Shown here: positions 21,653 to 28,983 of the stretch, piece by piece
Numbering within the stretch: position 1 is the stretch's first letter
Layout of the letters: the number at the start of each line of letters is the position of its first letter
NCBI GenBank assembly: GCA_030645455.1
Contig: JAUSNA010000062.1
Location: 1 to 43,403 of the forward strand
Length of the DNA stretch: 43,403 nt
Source: Candidatus Levyibacteriota bacterium
Lineage (GTDB): Bacteria; Patescibacteriota; Microgenomatia; Levybacterales; GWA1-39-11
Direction: 5' to 3'
Notes under the pieces: generated by a model
What the model saw: only the letters and a program-made list of their open reading frames with translations
Told to the model about the DNA's origin: nothing
Databases searched by the model: none
Made by a program: the position numbers and the translations under genes

Positions 21653-23193
21653 AAGCACTTATTTATTGTAGAGTTTCTAGCCAAAGACAAGTAGATGAGG
21701 GTAACGGTTTAAGTTCTCAGGAGCAAAGATGTAGGGGTTATTGTAAGAATAAAAATTATATTGTCGAAAAAGTCTTCTCTGATGGGGCGGTCTCGGGAAA
21801 GCTTTTTGAAAGACCAGCAATGCGAGAACTTCTAAACTATGTTGATAATCATCCCTCAGAAAAATATGCAGTTGTGTTTGACGATTTATCAAGGTTTTCA
21901 AGAGATATGGAGGCTCAGTTACGATTAAGGACAGAATTTAATGCAAGGGAACTTAAGCGGGAATGTTTAAATTTTACGTTCGATGAGACTCCAGAAAGCG
22001 AATATGCAGAACTTGTGCTTACTGCTGGAAATCAATATCAAAGACAATCCAATAGACGGCAGGTTATACAAAAGCAAAAAGCTAGGCTTGAGAAAGGTTA
22101 CTGGGCATTCTATCCACCCCTAGGACTGTCAGCGGTAGCAGATCCTTTACACGGTAAACTACTTCAATCAATAGAACCGTATGCAACCATCATCAAGAAA
22201 GCACTTGAAAGCTATGCTGACGGGCTCTTAAGCACTCAAGAAGACGTCCAAGCTTATATTCTAGGTAAATATAGAGAACTAGGTATAAATAAGAAACTTT
22301 CGATGAATGGAACTCAACACATATTGAAACAAATTCTCTATGCAGGTTACATAGAATACCCTAAATGGGGTGTGGAAAGAAGAAAAGCTCAACACAATGG
22401 CTTTATATCGATCGAAACATTTGAAAAAGTACAATTAAGAATAAAAGCTAAAGGAAAGAAATGGACACGACATGATTATTCACAAGATTTTCCATTAAGA
22501 ACACACTTAATTTGTACTCACTGTAATAAGCCCTTAACAGCTTCTTGGAATACGGGAAGACACAAACGCAAATACCCTAACTATTTTTGCATTAATAAGG
22601 TATGTATATACAAAAACAAGGTCATAGGTAGAAATAACATGGAATCACAATTCGTGGAACTATTAAATAAGGTGCAGTTGGACAATGAGGTACTTGAAGT
22701 AGCTAGGATTGTTTTGTCAGACATGTGGAACTCCCGTAAAAGTAACTACGAGGAGATGAAAAGACTTAGCCACCGTCGCATTTCAGAAGTTGAGAAAAAA
22801 GTCAGTAGTCTACTCGAGCGGATAACCAAAACTACAAGCGATGAACTGGTTAGTATTTACGAAGGTGAAATTGAAAAGCACACAAAGGAAATTAAGGATA
22901 TAAAAAAGGAATTATTGGTAAATCCCTATGCTGATGAAAGATTTGGAACCGCTATAGACAATTTGTTCGCAACGTTAAAAAACCCTATAGATATGTGGAA
23001 AAACGATAACGTAAATAACAAAAAAGCGGTTCTATTTGCGTACTTCGGTGGCAAAGTGGAATACGATTACATTAAAGGCTTTGGAAACGCTAGTTTAGCC
23101 TATCCTATCAGTCTAATCGGTGGTATAGGAAGCAAAAAAAACTCTGGTGTGGAGATGGGGGGTAATGAACCCCCGTCCAAAAATCATATCTAA
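21649..23193 (+). CDS. Large serine recombinase (integrase) of the ssrA element
   Basis: This 514-aa protein has an N-terminal resolvase domain with catalytic Ser10 in IYCRVSSQRQVDEG and the conserved VFDDLSRFSRD. A recombinase domain follows (~residues 150-270), then a zinc ribbon (LICTHCNKPL and YFCINKVC) and a coiled coil (~350-425). It catalyses integration and excision at attachment sites. The last 15 codons, from the repeat GGTGTGGAGAT onward, are antisense to the tmRNA 3' end, so its C-terminus (SGVEMGGNEPPSKNHI) is donated by the host target site. In the excised circle the frame would instead run into left-end sequence. Confidence 0.9.
   Translation: MKALIYCRVSSQRQVDEGNGLSSQEQRCRGYCKNKNYIVEKVFSDGAVSGKLFERPAMRELLNYVDNHPSEKYAVVFDDLSRFSRDMEAQLRLRTEFNARELKRECLNFTFDETPESEYAELVLTAGNQYQRQSNRRQVIQKQKARLEKGYWAFYPPLGLSAVADPLHGKLLQSIEPYATIIKKALESYADGLLSTQEDVQAYILGKYRELGINKKLSMNGTQHILKQILYAGYIEYPKWGVERRKAQHNGFISIETFEKVQLRIKAKGKKWTRHDYSQDFPLRTHLICTHCNKPLTASWNTGRHKRKYPNYFCINKVCIYKNKVIGRNNMESQFVELLNKVQLDNEVLEVARIVLSDMWNSRKSNYEEMKRLSHRRISEVEKKVSSLLERITKTTSDELVSIYEGEIEKHTKEIKDIKKELLVNPYADERFGTAIDNLFATLKNPIDMWKNDNVNNKKAVLFAYFGGKVEYDYIKGFGNASLAYPISLIGGIGSKKNSGVEMGGNEPPSKNHI
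23146..23156 (+). repeat. Right attachment-site repeat, at the tmRNA 3' end
   Basis: GGTGTGGAGAT is the second copy of the 18300 repeat. On the minus strand it is the 3' part of the tmRNA acceptor stem and its tail (ATCTCCACACC), so integration preserved a working tmRNA. Confidence 0.75.
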
Positions 23194-23556
23194 AAACATC
23201 TACAAGCGTAGTTAATTAATAATTGTCGTTTTGCTATTAACCAATTAACAGGAAGAGCAATTCCAAGATTTTATTTTTTGGACAATAATCAAATCATTTT
23301 TATTGTCCTATCCCAAACTGTGTTTATACTCATGCCTAATCCGTTTAGGAAAAGAAGCGACATGAATACGCCTGCTTACGCAGCTGCAAACGCAGGGACG
23401 AATCCCCTTGAAGGCATAAGGTCAGCAGCGAACTGCTTAACCTTGCGGCTGATGGACGTGCCGTCAGCATGTATTTTTGATCCTTTTTTACGGCTTTGAA
23501 TCATTGCCGGCTTGCAGTTTTTAAAGTACAATTCTTGTCGATACAATTGCATCCCC
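23150..23556 (-). ncRNA. ssrA: Transfer-messenger RNA (tmRNA)
   Basis: The 5' end GGGGATG pairs with 3' CATCTCC to form a 7-bp acceptor stem followed by A. TATCGACAAGAATTG matches the conserved TCGAC region behind the acceptor, and the 3' part has the T-arm GGGGG-TTCATTA-CCCCC. The tag reading frame (23376-23429, minus) is probably AADLMPSRGFVPAFAAA then TAA, read from GCT after CAGTTC. It rescues stalled ribosomes with SmpB, whose gene is immediately upstream. CCA is not cleanly encoded after the discriminator (CACACCA follows), so CCA addition may be needed. Length about 407 nt. Confidence 0.92.
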
Positions 23557-23565
23557 AAGGCCATT

Positions 23566-23594
23566 ATTATACCAAAATAGGCCTGTAATATCAA
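23566..23594 (-). promoter_or_regulatory. Promoter of ssrA
   Basis: The minus strand reads TTGATA (23589-23594), a 17-base spacer and TATAAT (23566-23571), 9 bases before the mature tmRNA 5' end. It sits right at the end of smpB, giving ssrA its own strong promoter. Confidence 0.8.
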
Positions 23595-23596
23595 GT

Positions 23597-24037
23597 TCAG
23601 AACTCATTTTTGAGTTCACGTTCTTGGTCGCGATTGATGGCCTGTTGTTTTAAATCCTTTCTTCTTTCGTGTTGTTTTTTTCCTTTGGCTACTCCAATTT
23701 CCAGCTTAAATTTCCCATGTTTTTCATAAAGGGAGAGTGGAGTGACGGTATATTTTCCCGTATCCAGCATATTTTTTATTTTTAGAAGCTCCTTTTTGTG
23801 AAGAAGCAGCTTTCGAGTCCTGTCCTCCATGTATCCCTCAACTCTCGAGTATTGGTAAGGAAAAATTTTGGCATTAATAAGATATGCCTCGCCGCTCATG
23901 AGTTTTACATAAGCGCTTTTGAGGTCAACATGGTCAAGCCGAATGGCTTTAACCTCGGATCCTAAGAGCTGTATTCCTGCCTCGAATTTTTCTTCAACGT
24001 TAAATTTACTTGGTGCAGCTTTGTTGAATATTTTCAT
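23597..24037 (-). CDS. smpB: SsrA-binding protein SmpB
   Basis: This 146-aa protein binds tmRNA and delivers it to stalled ribosomes. Family signatures are NKAAPSKFNVEEKFEAGIQL, GSEVKAIR, YLINAKIFPY, RKLLLHKKE and KLEIGVAKGKKQHERRKDLK with the basic C-terminal tail. Length is normal. Its partner RNA gene lies directly downstream on the same strand. The promoter is an extended -10 ending 6 bases before the ATG, predicting a leaderless mRNA. Confidence 0.95.
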   Translation of the reverse strand: MKIFNKAAPSKFNVEEKFEAGIQLLGSEVKAIRLDHVDLKSAYVKLMSGEAYLINAKIFPYQYSRVEGYMEDRTRKLLLHKKELLKIKNMLDTGKYTVTPLSLYEKHGKFKLEIGVAKGKKQHERRKDLKQQAINRDQERELKNEF

Positions 24038-24043
24038 ATTTTA

Positions 24044-24052
24044 ATTATAGCA
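24044..24052 (-). promoter_or_regulatory. Extended -10 promoter of smpB
   Basis: The minus strand reads TGCTATAAT, ending 6 bases before the ATG at 24037. It has the same sequence and spacing as the promoter at 18431, though one is in the element and one in the core genome. Confidence 0.65.
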
Positions 24053-24147
24053 TCTAGGAATTTTTTTACAGCCTCAAGGATGAGAGAGAAGAGTGTGGCG
24101 AAAAACATTCAAATAGCCTCAAATGATATAGTTATATATAGTTATGT

Positions 24148-24175
24148 GTGAAAAGTAGTGTGGATAACTTTTCAC
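24148..24175 (+). other. Perfect 9-bp inverted repeat with a DnaA-box-like sequence
   Basis: GTGAAAAGT and ACTTTTCAC flank a 10-base loop. The loop and right arm contain TGTGGATAA (24159-24167), the exact complement of the DnaA box TTATCCACA. It lies in the ~257-base AT-rich gap between smpB and the 24295 gene. No second clear box was seen, so this may be chance or a terminator-like hairpin. Confidence 0.4.
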
Positions 24176-24294
24176 GGCGAGTTAAAATTATAGGATGTAC
24201 AATTAATGAGGTTTGAGGCTAGAAATACGAAAAATAATCGAAAAGCCTTTGTGACTGCTAATACTACCGGTACACCTTGTGTTTGTGGGTTATG

Positions 24295-26172
24295 TTATAG
24301 GTCAAAACTTGTGATGACGTTATTATTTAGAACATATCCAACGTCATTTTCTTCATCAATTGCAAATGAATTTGCATTTTTTATGAATGAACCCTCGTAT
24401 TGGGTTTGGAATTCCCCTTTATCGGTAAGTTTCACTACCCTCTGATTTTTCACATCCATAACATATATATTTGAAATATCCGGATCTGCATATAAGAGTG
24501 AGCCCGATGAAAATGGTGCCTGAAGACCTGTTACCTCAAAATCATCTTTCACACCTTTTGTGAAACGGGAAAGCGTTCCGTTTTCCTCAACTATCCATAT
24601 TGAGCCTGAAATGCTCATATGAGTAGGTTTGCTTTCAAATTTTGGTTTATCTGTAAAATAAGACGTCGATGTTTCGGATGGAGCTTTATATTTGAGAATA
24701 TCACTACCCTCAAGTACATATAGATTGCTTCCAAAAATATCAAAAGCTTCTCCCTTGTTAACCTCTTTTAGAACTACGGAGACATCTCCATTACCCTTGT
24801 CAATGCGTGTAACTGAGGATCCCATAGTGTATATAAATTTGTCATCAGACGCTACATAAGAGTCTTTTGCCTCAATATCATACGATTTACCTAGTTTTCC
24901 GGAAGTGTTAACGCGTACTACCTTTTCACCATCACCGTCCAAGATGACTAGTTCTCCTGCTCGTGCAGTAATTGATGTGATGCTTTTAATATCATCATTA
25001 GGTTTTAGAAACTCCTTTACATTTTTTGCACTACCCCCTCCACCTAAAGATGAAATTTTTTCATCAATTTGGGATTGTAGATTTGTTAATTTTTTATACT
25101 CACTACTCCCCTCTTTATATTTTGAAAGGGCCTCTTTTGTCATATTTGAAGCAGAAGAAAGATCTTCAAGCGCGAGCGTTTTGTTAAGAGTTGCAAGACT
25201 TGCTCCTTCGTCAAATTTTTTCTTTGCAGGTTCATAAATTTGACCGAATTCTGCCTCACGTTTTTGATCATTTTGGCGCGAGGATTGAATGGAAATGCCG
25301 CCGATAAGAATAGCGATCAGGACGAGCACTGCTCCTGCAATAAGTATTTTTTTATTTCTAAAATTTATGGATGGAAAGGGAAGTTTTGGAAGATGGCGTG
25401 ATTTTTTCTCATCATCTTGGTATTCTTGTTGTTTTTCATCAACGAGTTCTTCAATGTTGCGATTTTCATGTGCGGGCTTTGTCCATAGATTCTCATGCTC
25501 ATAACTTTTTTCATCGTCTTTGCTGACGGGCTCATTTTCTTCAGCTTCGGACAGATCGAATTCTTCCGCCTCGGGCTTTTCAGTACCTGAAAGATCTTTA
25601 TATTGAAGGATAATAGCGCCCTCCGTTCCTTTAGAGTGCTCATGAATAAGAGGAGTAATATTCTCTGCTATCTGGGATACATCGGTTGTTGTTAAATATT
25701 CAGACAAACTGTTGAGGGGAATCTTTTTTGCAAAATCTCCTGTTTGTAGAACAACTATGTCATCATGCTTTAATTTGCCGGAAAATCCATGAAGTTGCCT
25801 TTCAATGCCATGCGCTATCACTCCGGATTTACCACCCCTCCTTATCACTACTTGTCCTTCTGAGGCAATAACGATATAGAGAATATTGCTTACGATCGCG
25901 CCGACAATTATGGAGTATTTATATTCTTCTCCAATTGTTTTTGAAACGTTGCCAACCGCGTTCTTGATGTTGTCCAGAGATTTATCGTCCAGCGCAAAAA
26001 ATTCTCGTTGTAATTTTTCAAGAAGATCTTTTCCGTGTGTCGTAACAGGGGTTTTGCTTTGCTCATTTTCGATACTGAGCGTTATATATACATTGAGCGT
26101 CGTATATGCCTGCGCCCACGTTGTATCCGTGGAGTTGGGAACGATTTTTGAGAGCAAAATATCTTGGTTCAT
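24295..26172 (-). CDS. Membrane protein with degenerate PP2C-like cytoplasmic domain and exported propeller-like domain
   Basis: This 625-aa protein has an N-terminal ~185-residue domain resembling PPM/PP2C phosphatases in layout (YKYSIIVGAIVSNILYIVIA, then DDIVVLQTGDF and SLSEYLTT). The Asp-Gly metal motifs are missing (ASEGQV and LQTGDF), so catalysis is doubtful. An acidic linker leads to one membrane helix (KILIAGAVLVLIAILIGGIS, ~272-291). The exported part has a short coiled coil and repeated beta units (GELVILDGDGEKVVRVN, IYVMDVKNQRVVKLTDKG) like an NHL/beta-propeller. It is last of a three-gene operon and may relay an outside signal inward (inference). Confidence 0.7.
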   Translation of the reverse strand: MNQDILLSKIVPNSTDTTWAQAYTTLNVYITLSIENEQSKTPVTTHGKDLLEKLQREFFALDDKSLDNIKNAVGNVSKTIGEEYKYSIIVGAIVSNILYIVIASEGQVVIRRGGKSGVIAHGIERQLHGFSGKLKHDDIVVLQTGDFAKKIPLNSLSEYLTTTDVSQIAENITPLIHEHSKGTEGAIILQYKDLSGTEKPEAEEFDLSEAEENEPVSKDDEKSYEHENLWTKPAHENRNIEELVDEKQQEYQDDEKKSRHLPKLPFPSINFRNKKILIAGAVLVLIAILIGGISIQSSRQNDQKREAEFGQIYEPAKKKFDEGASLATLNKTLALEDLSSASNMTKEALSKYKEGSSEYKKLTNLQSQIDEKISSLGGGGSAKNVKEFLKPNDDIKSITSITARAGELVILDGDGEKVVRVNTSGKLGKSYDIEAKDSYVASDDKFIYTMGSSVTRIDKGNGDVSVVLKEVNKGEAFDIFGSNLYVLEGSDILKYKAPSETSTSYFTDKPKFESKPTHMSISGSIWIVEENGTLSRFTKGVKDDFEVTGLQAPFSSGSLLYADPDISNIYVMDVKNQRVVKLTDKGEFQTQYEGSFIKNANSFAIDEENDVGYVLNNNVITSFDL

Positions 26173-26173
26173 A

Positions 26174-26410
26174 TTAGAGTGAAAATACAGTTAATAGTAA
26201 TAGTATAAACGATATTGCAGCATGAAGGATAGCGATAATTCGAAATATCGTCGCAAACCCGCTCTGCTCCATCAGTCTATTAAAAGAAAAAATTTGGAAT
26301 GTCAAAACAAGTGCAAAGAAAACGTAAACGATAAGCAATATTAATAGAAAAACTTTAACAAAAGAGTCAACAGAATTAATGTATTGAAAAAAGTTTAATA
26401 AAATATTCAT
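26174..26410 (-). CDS. Small two-helix membrane protein
   Basis: This 78-aa protein has two hydrophobic helices (FLLILLIVYVFFALVLTFQI and AAISFILLLLTVF) joined by a short polar segment (NRLMEQSGFATIFR). It overlaps the end of the PH-domain gene by 4 bases and ends one base before the 24295 gene, so the three are surely one operon. Small proteins of this shape recur in Patescibacteria; the function is unknown. Confidence 0.75.
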   Translation of the reverse strand: MNILLNFFQYINSVDSFVKVFLLILLIVYVFFALVLTFQIFSFNRLMEQSGFATIFRIIAILHAAISFILLLLTVFSL

Positions 26411-27048
26411 GAGTGTAAATCCCCAATTATATCGGCAACCATTGAAGGTTTTGGCACTTTGTCATATTCGATATTACTCTCTGCTCCTGCGGTTTGCACC
26501 ATTACATCTCCGTAGTTAAAAAGTGATCTCACAAAGCCAATTTGTGTATAAGTTACATCTTCAATATTTTTGTTTTTTGCTTCAGATATTTGTCTGTATA
26601 GTATTCCATGAAGATCAATATCAATGAGACGGTGGGTTGTGATGAGTCCCGCGTGGAAATACCAAAGTGTGAAATTAACTATTACAAACCCAAAAAGTAC
26701 CAGATAATAAAACCCAATGAAAAGCGCAGCTGTATTGGGGGAAGGTAGTGTGAATGGAAGAGTTGTGGCAAGAAAAGGGAAGGTTAAAGGAAGAAGAACA
26801 AAAAAGATTGCTGCAAAAATCCATGGAAAATTTGTTATGAAATGACGTCTCAAAAGCAGCAATATTTCCTCTCCCTCTTCTCTTTCGGCGAAAGTTATGC
26901 CTTTGGGGTTTTTGCAAAACGAAGAATAAAAATGAAGTGATGATTTATGATTACTTTTTACAAAAGAGGATGTGTTGGGGGATGCCTCCTTGGTGTCATT
27001 TGTAGTGCTTTTACTAATTACGAATTCTCCGTTAAGTGACTTGTCCAT
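26407..27048 (-). CDS. Bacterial PH-domain (YdbT-like) membrane protein
   Basis: This 213-aa protein has a ~70-residue polar N-terminus, two membrane helices (FPWIFAAIFFVLLPLTFPFL and FIGFYYLVLFGFVIVNFTLW), then a bPH_2-like domain: YFHAGLITTHRLIDIDLHGI, EDVTYTQIGFVRSLFNYGDV and VMVQTAG. TTHRLI-x-ID and the GDV-turn are typical of this family. It opens the operon with the 2-TM and PP2C-like proteins. The function is unknown; PH-like domains of this type sit at the cytoplasmic membrane face. Confidence 0.8.
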   Translation of the reverse strand: MDKSLNGEFVISKSTTNDTKEASPNTSSFVKSNHKSSLHFYSSFCKNPKGITFAEREEGEEILLLLRRHFITNFPWIFAAIFFVLLPLTFPFLATTLPFTLPSPNTAALFIGFYYLVLFGFVIVNFTLWYFHAGLITTHRLIDIDLHGILYRQISEAKNKNIEDVTYTQIGFVRSLFNYGDVMVQTAGAESNIEYDKVPKPSMVADIIGDLHS

Positions 27049-27058
27049 ATGTTAGCTA

Positions 27059-27064
27059 ATAATA
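27059..27064 (-). promoter_or_regulatory. -10 element of the PH-domain operon
   Basis: TATTAT on the minus strand ends 10 bases before the ATG at 27048. A second TATAAT lies further upstream, so two start sites are possible. Confidence 0.4.
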
Positions 27065-27133
27065 CTTTCTGCTATTTGCGCTACATTATACGCCAATTGT
27101 GCTGCCAAGTACAAATAGCCTGAAAATTAATGG

Positions 27134-28846
27134 CTATTTCTTTTCGATATTGAAAAATGCAAACCCACTTTGGGGAATTGACAAGTATCCGGGCGCCCGC
27201 AGATTGAATGCACGTTTAAAATCTTCGCCGCTGAGGCTTACTCCATTTATTGTAACATTTGAAGTCGATCCGTTGCCCTGAGAAACAGAAACGCTATTGG
27301 CGGAAGATATGCCGCCGCTTCCTGCCACCAAATTGCGTAGCTCATCCATACTGTATGGATTGCCTCCCCAGCATGATGTTGTAACTGGAGTAATACGCCC
27401 AGTGTCAATGCCGCTTGTTTTGAGAGCTATTGCCGCATTGACAATATCGGCCATTTCTTCAGGTGAAAGCCAGGGGTTTGATCTGCCGCATTTATTTGAA
27501 GAGGGGCTGTAGGCTTGCGTATACCACGCCTTATAAAGCCAGGGTGAGCCACCAATTTTGTCATACGCATTTTCAGTAAAGTTACTTCCCCCGGAGGAAT
27601 TAGTAGTGTCCCATCCGATAGGAGAGGCAAACCCTCCATGCGTAGAAGCATAGTATGTAACAACATCTTCCAAAATTTGCCCTCGTGTTGATTCAACTGC
27701 CTGTCTCCATTCACTCGGGGGATTATCTGCTTTGCCGCTATTAAAAACCTGACATGCTTCACTTGTACATATCTCTTTTCCTTCCTGTTTGTATCGATAC
27801 GCGTAAGTTCGCGCAGCAACCGCTTGTGCTTTAAGCGCTTCCGGGTGCCAGCTTGATGGCATCTCTGCGATGCCCAAAAGATATCTTCCCTCAAAATCGA
27901 TTTCACCTTGTCCTGCAACTTTAATTGTTCCTCCTGTCTCTTTTCCTACGGGATCTTTTCCGTAGTAAGCTTTTAATATTGTTTTAAAGTCTTGTCCGCT
28001 CTGAGCTCTACCTCGGGCCCCGTATTGGCTCATGCCTTTTCTGTGAGTATGGGCTCCGAATGAAAATGCGGCAAAATAGCCACTGGGTGCGGAAGAACGA
28101 AAACCGGTAATTGAAGCGTTTGGATCATCGGCCAAATTGCTATCTCCAATTGTTGCGGTAAATCCGCCTGAACGGGCGTTGATAATCTCATTCTGTTTTG
28201 CCGTAAGCGTTGCGATTTTGCCTGTTAGATCTGATTGATAAGCTTTTGCGCCGTCAACAACTTTTTGTACTTCACCTCGCTGTGTGTCTAGAGTTATTTT
28301 TGCACTTGCCAGACGATTTTGTTCTTTTTCAAGACGATCTCTTCTTTGCTCAAGATCAACAATTTGAAGAGCAATTGTTGTTATTGTATTTTTATCCCTT
28401 TCGGTATAGCGCTGATGATAAGTGATAAGCTTTGTCATGTCATCGGCACCGTTACCTGAAAGAAAAATGATAAGAGGGTTAAATCCATAGTTTTTTATAT
28501 ACGAGTTTCTGACAGTGTGGTTAAAGATTACTTGTCTGTCGGATAAATTCTCGTATCCTTTTTCTATATCTTTCTTTTTTTTGGCAATGTCGGTTTCAAT
28601 ATTTCCTACCTGTGCGTCAATGTTGGTAAGCTGTTTTTTAAGACCGGTCAGTTGGCTTTCGAGCGGCTTTGTGGCATTTTGGGACATAGAAAGAGCGCTT
28701 TGAAGGTCTGCAATTTGCTTGTTGAGTTCGTCCAATTCATCAGAATGTGCAGTCTTGTGAAAGAGCTGGGCAGATAAAAGCACAAGAGAAATACTCATAA
28801 ATAGAATGAAAAGAGTGTGGAGATATTTGTGTTTTAAAAATTGCAT
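27134..28846 (-). CDS. Coiled-coil SpoIID/LytB-domain protein, probable peptidoglycan remodelling factor
   Basis: This 570-aa exported protein has an N-terminal signal/anchor (FILFMSISLVLLSAQLF) and a ~200-residue coiled coil like those of CwlO/PcsB-type cell-wall proteins. A SpoIID domain follows from ~residue 255: HRKGMSQYGARGRAQSGQDF, YLLGIAEMPSSWHPEALKAQ with the candidate catalytic Glu, AVAARTYAYRY, and STRGQILEDVVTYYASTHGG. SpoIID-domain proteins are lytic transglycosylases that cut glycan strands. The coiled coil may place or regulate the catalytic domain as in FtsEX-controlled hydrolases (inference). Confidence 0.85.
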   Translation of the reverse strand: MQFLKHKYLHTLFILFMSISLVLLSAQLFHKTAHSDELDELNKQIADLQSALSMSQNATKPLESQLTGLKKQLTNIDAQVGNIETDIAKKKKDIEKGYENLSDRQVIFNHTVRNSYIKNYGFNPLIIFLSGNGADDMTKLITYHQRYTERDKNTITTIALQIVDLEQRRDRLEKEQNRLASAKITLDTQRGEVQKVVDGAKAYQSDLTGKIATLTAKQNEIINARSGGFTATIGDSNLADDPNASITGFRSSAPSGYFAAFSFGAHTHRKGMSQYGARGRAQSGQDFKTILKAYYGKDPVGKETGGTIKVAGQGEIDFEGRYLLGIAEMPSSWHPEALKAQAVAARTYAYRYKQEGKEICTSEACQVFNSGKADNPPSEWRQAVESTRGQILEDVVTYYASTHGGFASPIGWDTTNSSGGSNFTENAYDKIGGSPWLYKAWYTQAYSPSSNKCGRSNPWLSPEEMADIVNAAIALKTSGIDTGRITPVTTSCWGGNPYSMDELRNLVAGSGGISSANSVSVSQGNGSTSNVTINGVSLSGEDFKRAFNLRAPGYLSIPQSGFAFFNIEKK

Positions 28847-28861
28847 AAGTTAGAAAATAAG

Positions 28862-28890
28862 TTCAATTCAGCCCTATTTAGTGATATAAT
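28862..28890 (+). promoter_or_regulatory. Promoter of tRNA-Ile
   Basis: TTCAAT (28862-28867), a 17-base spacer and TATAAT (28885-28890), preceded by TGA to make an extended -10. It lies 14 bases upstream of the mature tRNA. Confidence 0.7.
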
Positions 28891-28904
28891 AAATTCTTGA
28901 TTTG

Positions 28905-28979
28905 GGGCATGTAGCTCAGGGGTAGAGCGCTACTCTTATAAAGTAGATGTCCTTGGTTCAATTCCAAGCATGCCCACCA
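28905..28979 (+). tRNA. tRNA-Ile with anticodon UAU
   Basis: The acceptor GGGCATG pairs with CATGCCC, followed by ACCA, so CCA is encoded. The D arm is GTAGCTCAGGGGTAGAGC. The anticodon stem CTACT/AGTAG encloses the loop CTTATAA, giving anticodon UAU, which reads AUA (Ile). The T arm is CCTTGG-TTCAATT-CCAAGC. Most bacteria read AUA with a CAU tRNA modified to lysidine, so an encoded UAU anticodon is unusual. Confidence 0.93.
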
Positions 28980-28983
28980 AAAA

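Larger units (their letters stand above)
18300..23156 (+). mobile_element. Integrative element inserted in the 3' end of ssrA (tmRNA)
   Basis: About 4.9 kb is bounded by the direct repeat GGTGTGGAGAT at 18300 and 23146. It carries a large serine recombinase whose gene runs into the right junction, the usual position of an integrase beside its attachment site. Cargo is a DUF3467 gene, a RelE-like toxin-antitoxin pair, an unknown 216-aa protein, an XRE regulator, a small membrane protein and an anchored lipoprotein-like protein. ssrA is a classical integration target. No replication or transfer gene was seen, so it is probably a minimal integrative element or a remnant. Confidence 0.75.

Noticed and set aside
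23278-23594. ORFs of 73 and 72 aa on both strands between recombinase and smpB
   Set aside because: They lie within the tmRNA gene. Only the short tag frame at the end of the minus ORF is meaningful.
24206-24445. 79-aa plus-strand ORF upstream of and antisense to the 24295 gene
   Set aside because: Most of it overlaps the 625-aa gene on the other strand and it shows no family features; treated as a shadow.
27113-27140. Hairpin AAATAGCC/GGCTATTT as a terminator for the SpoIID gene
   Set aside because: The 8-bp stem is real, but it overlaps the stop codon and lacks a clear U-run in the minus direction, so a terminator call is not supported.
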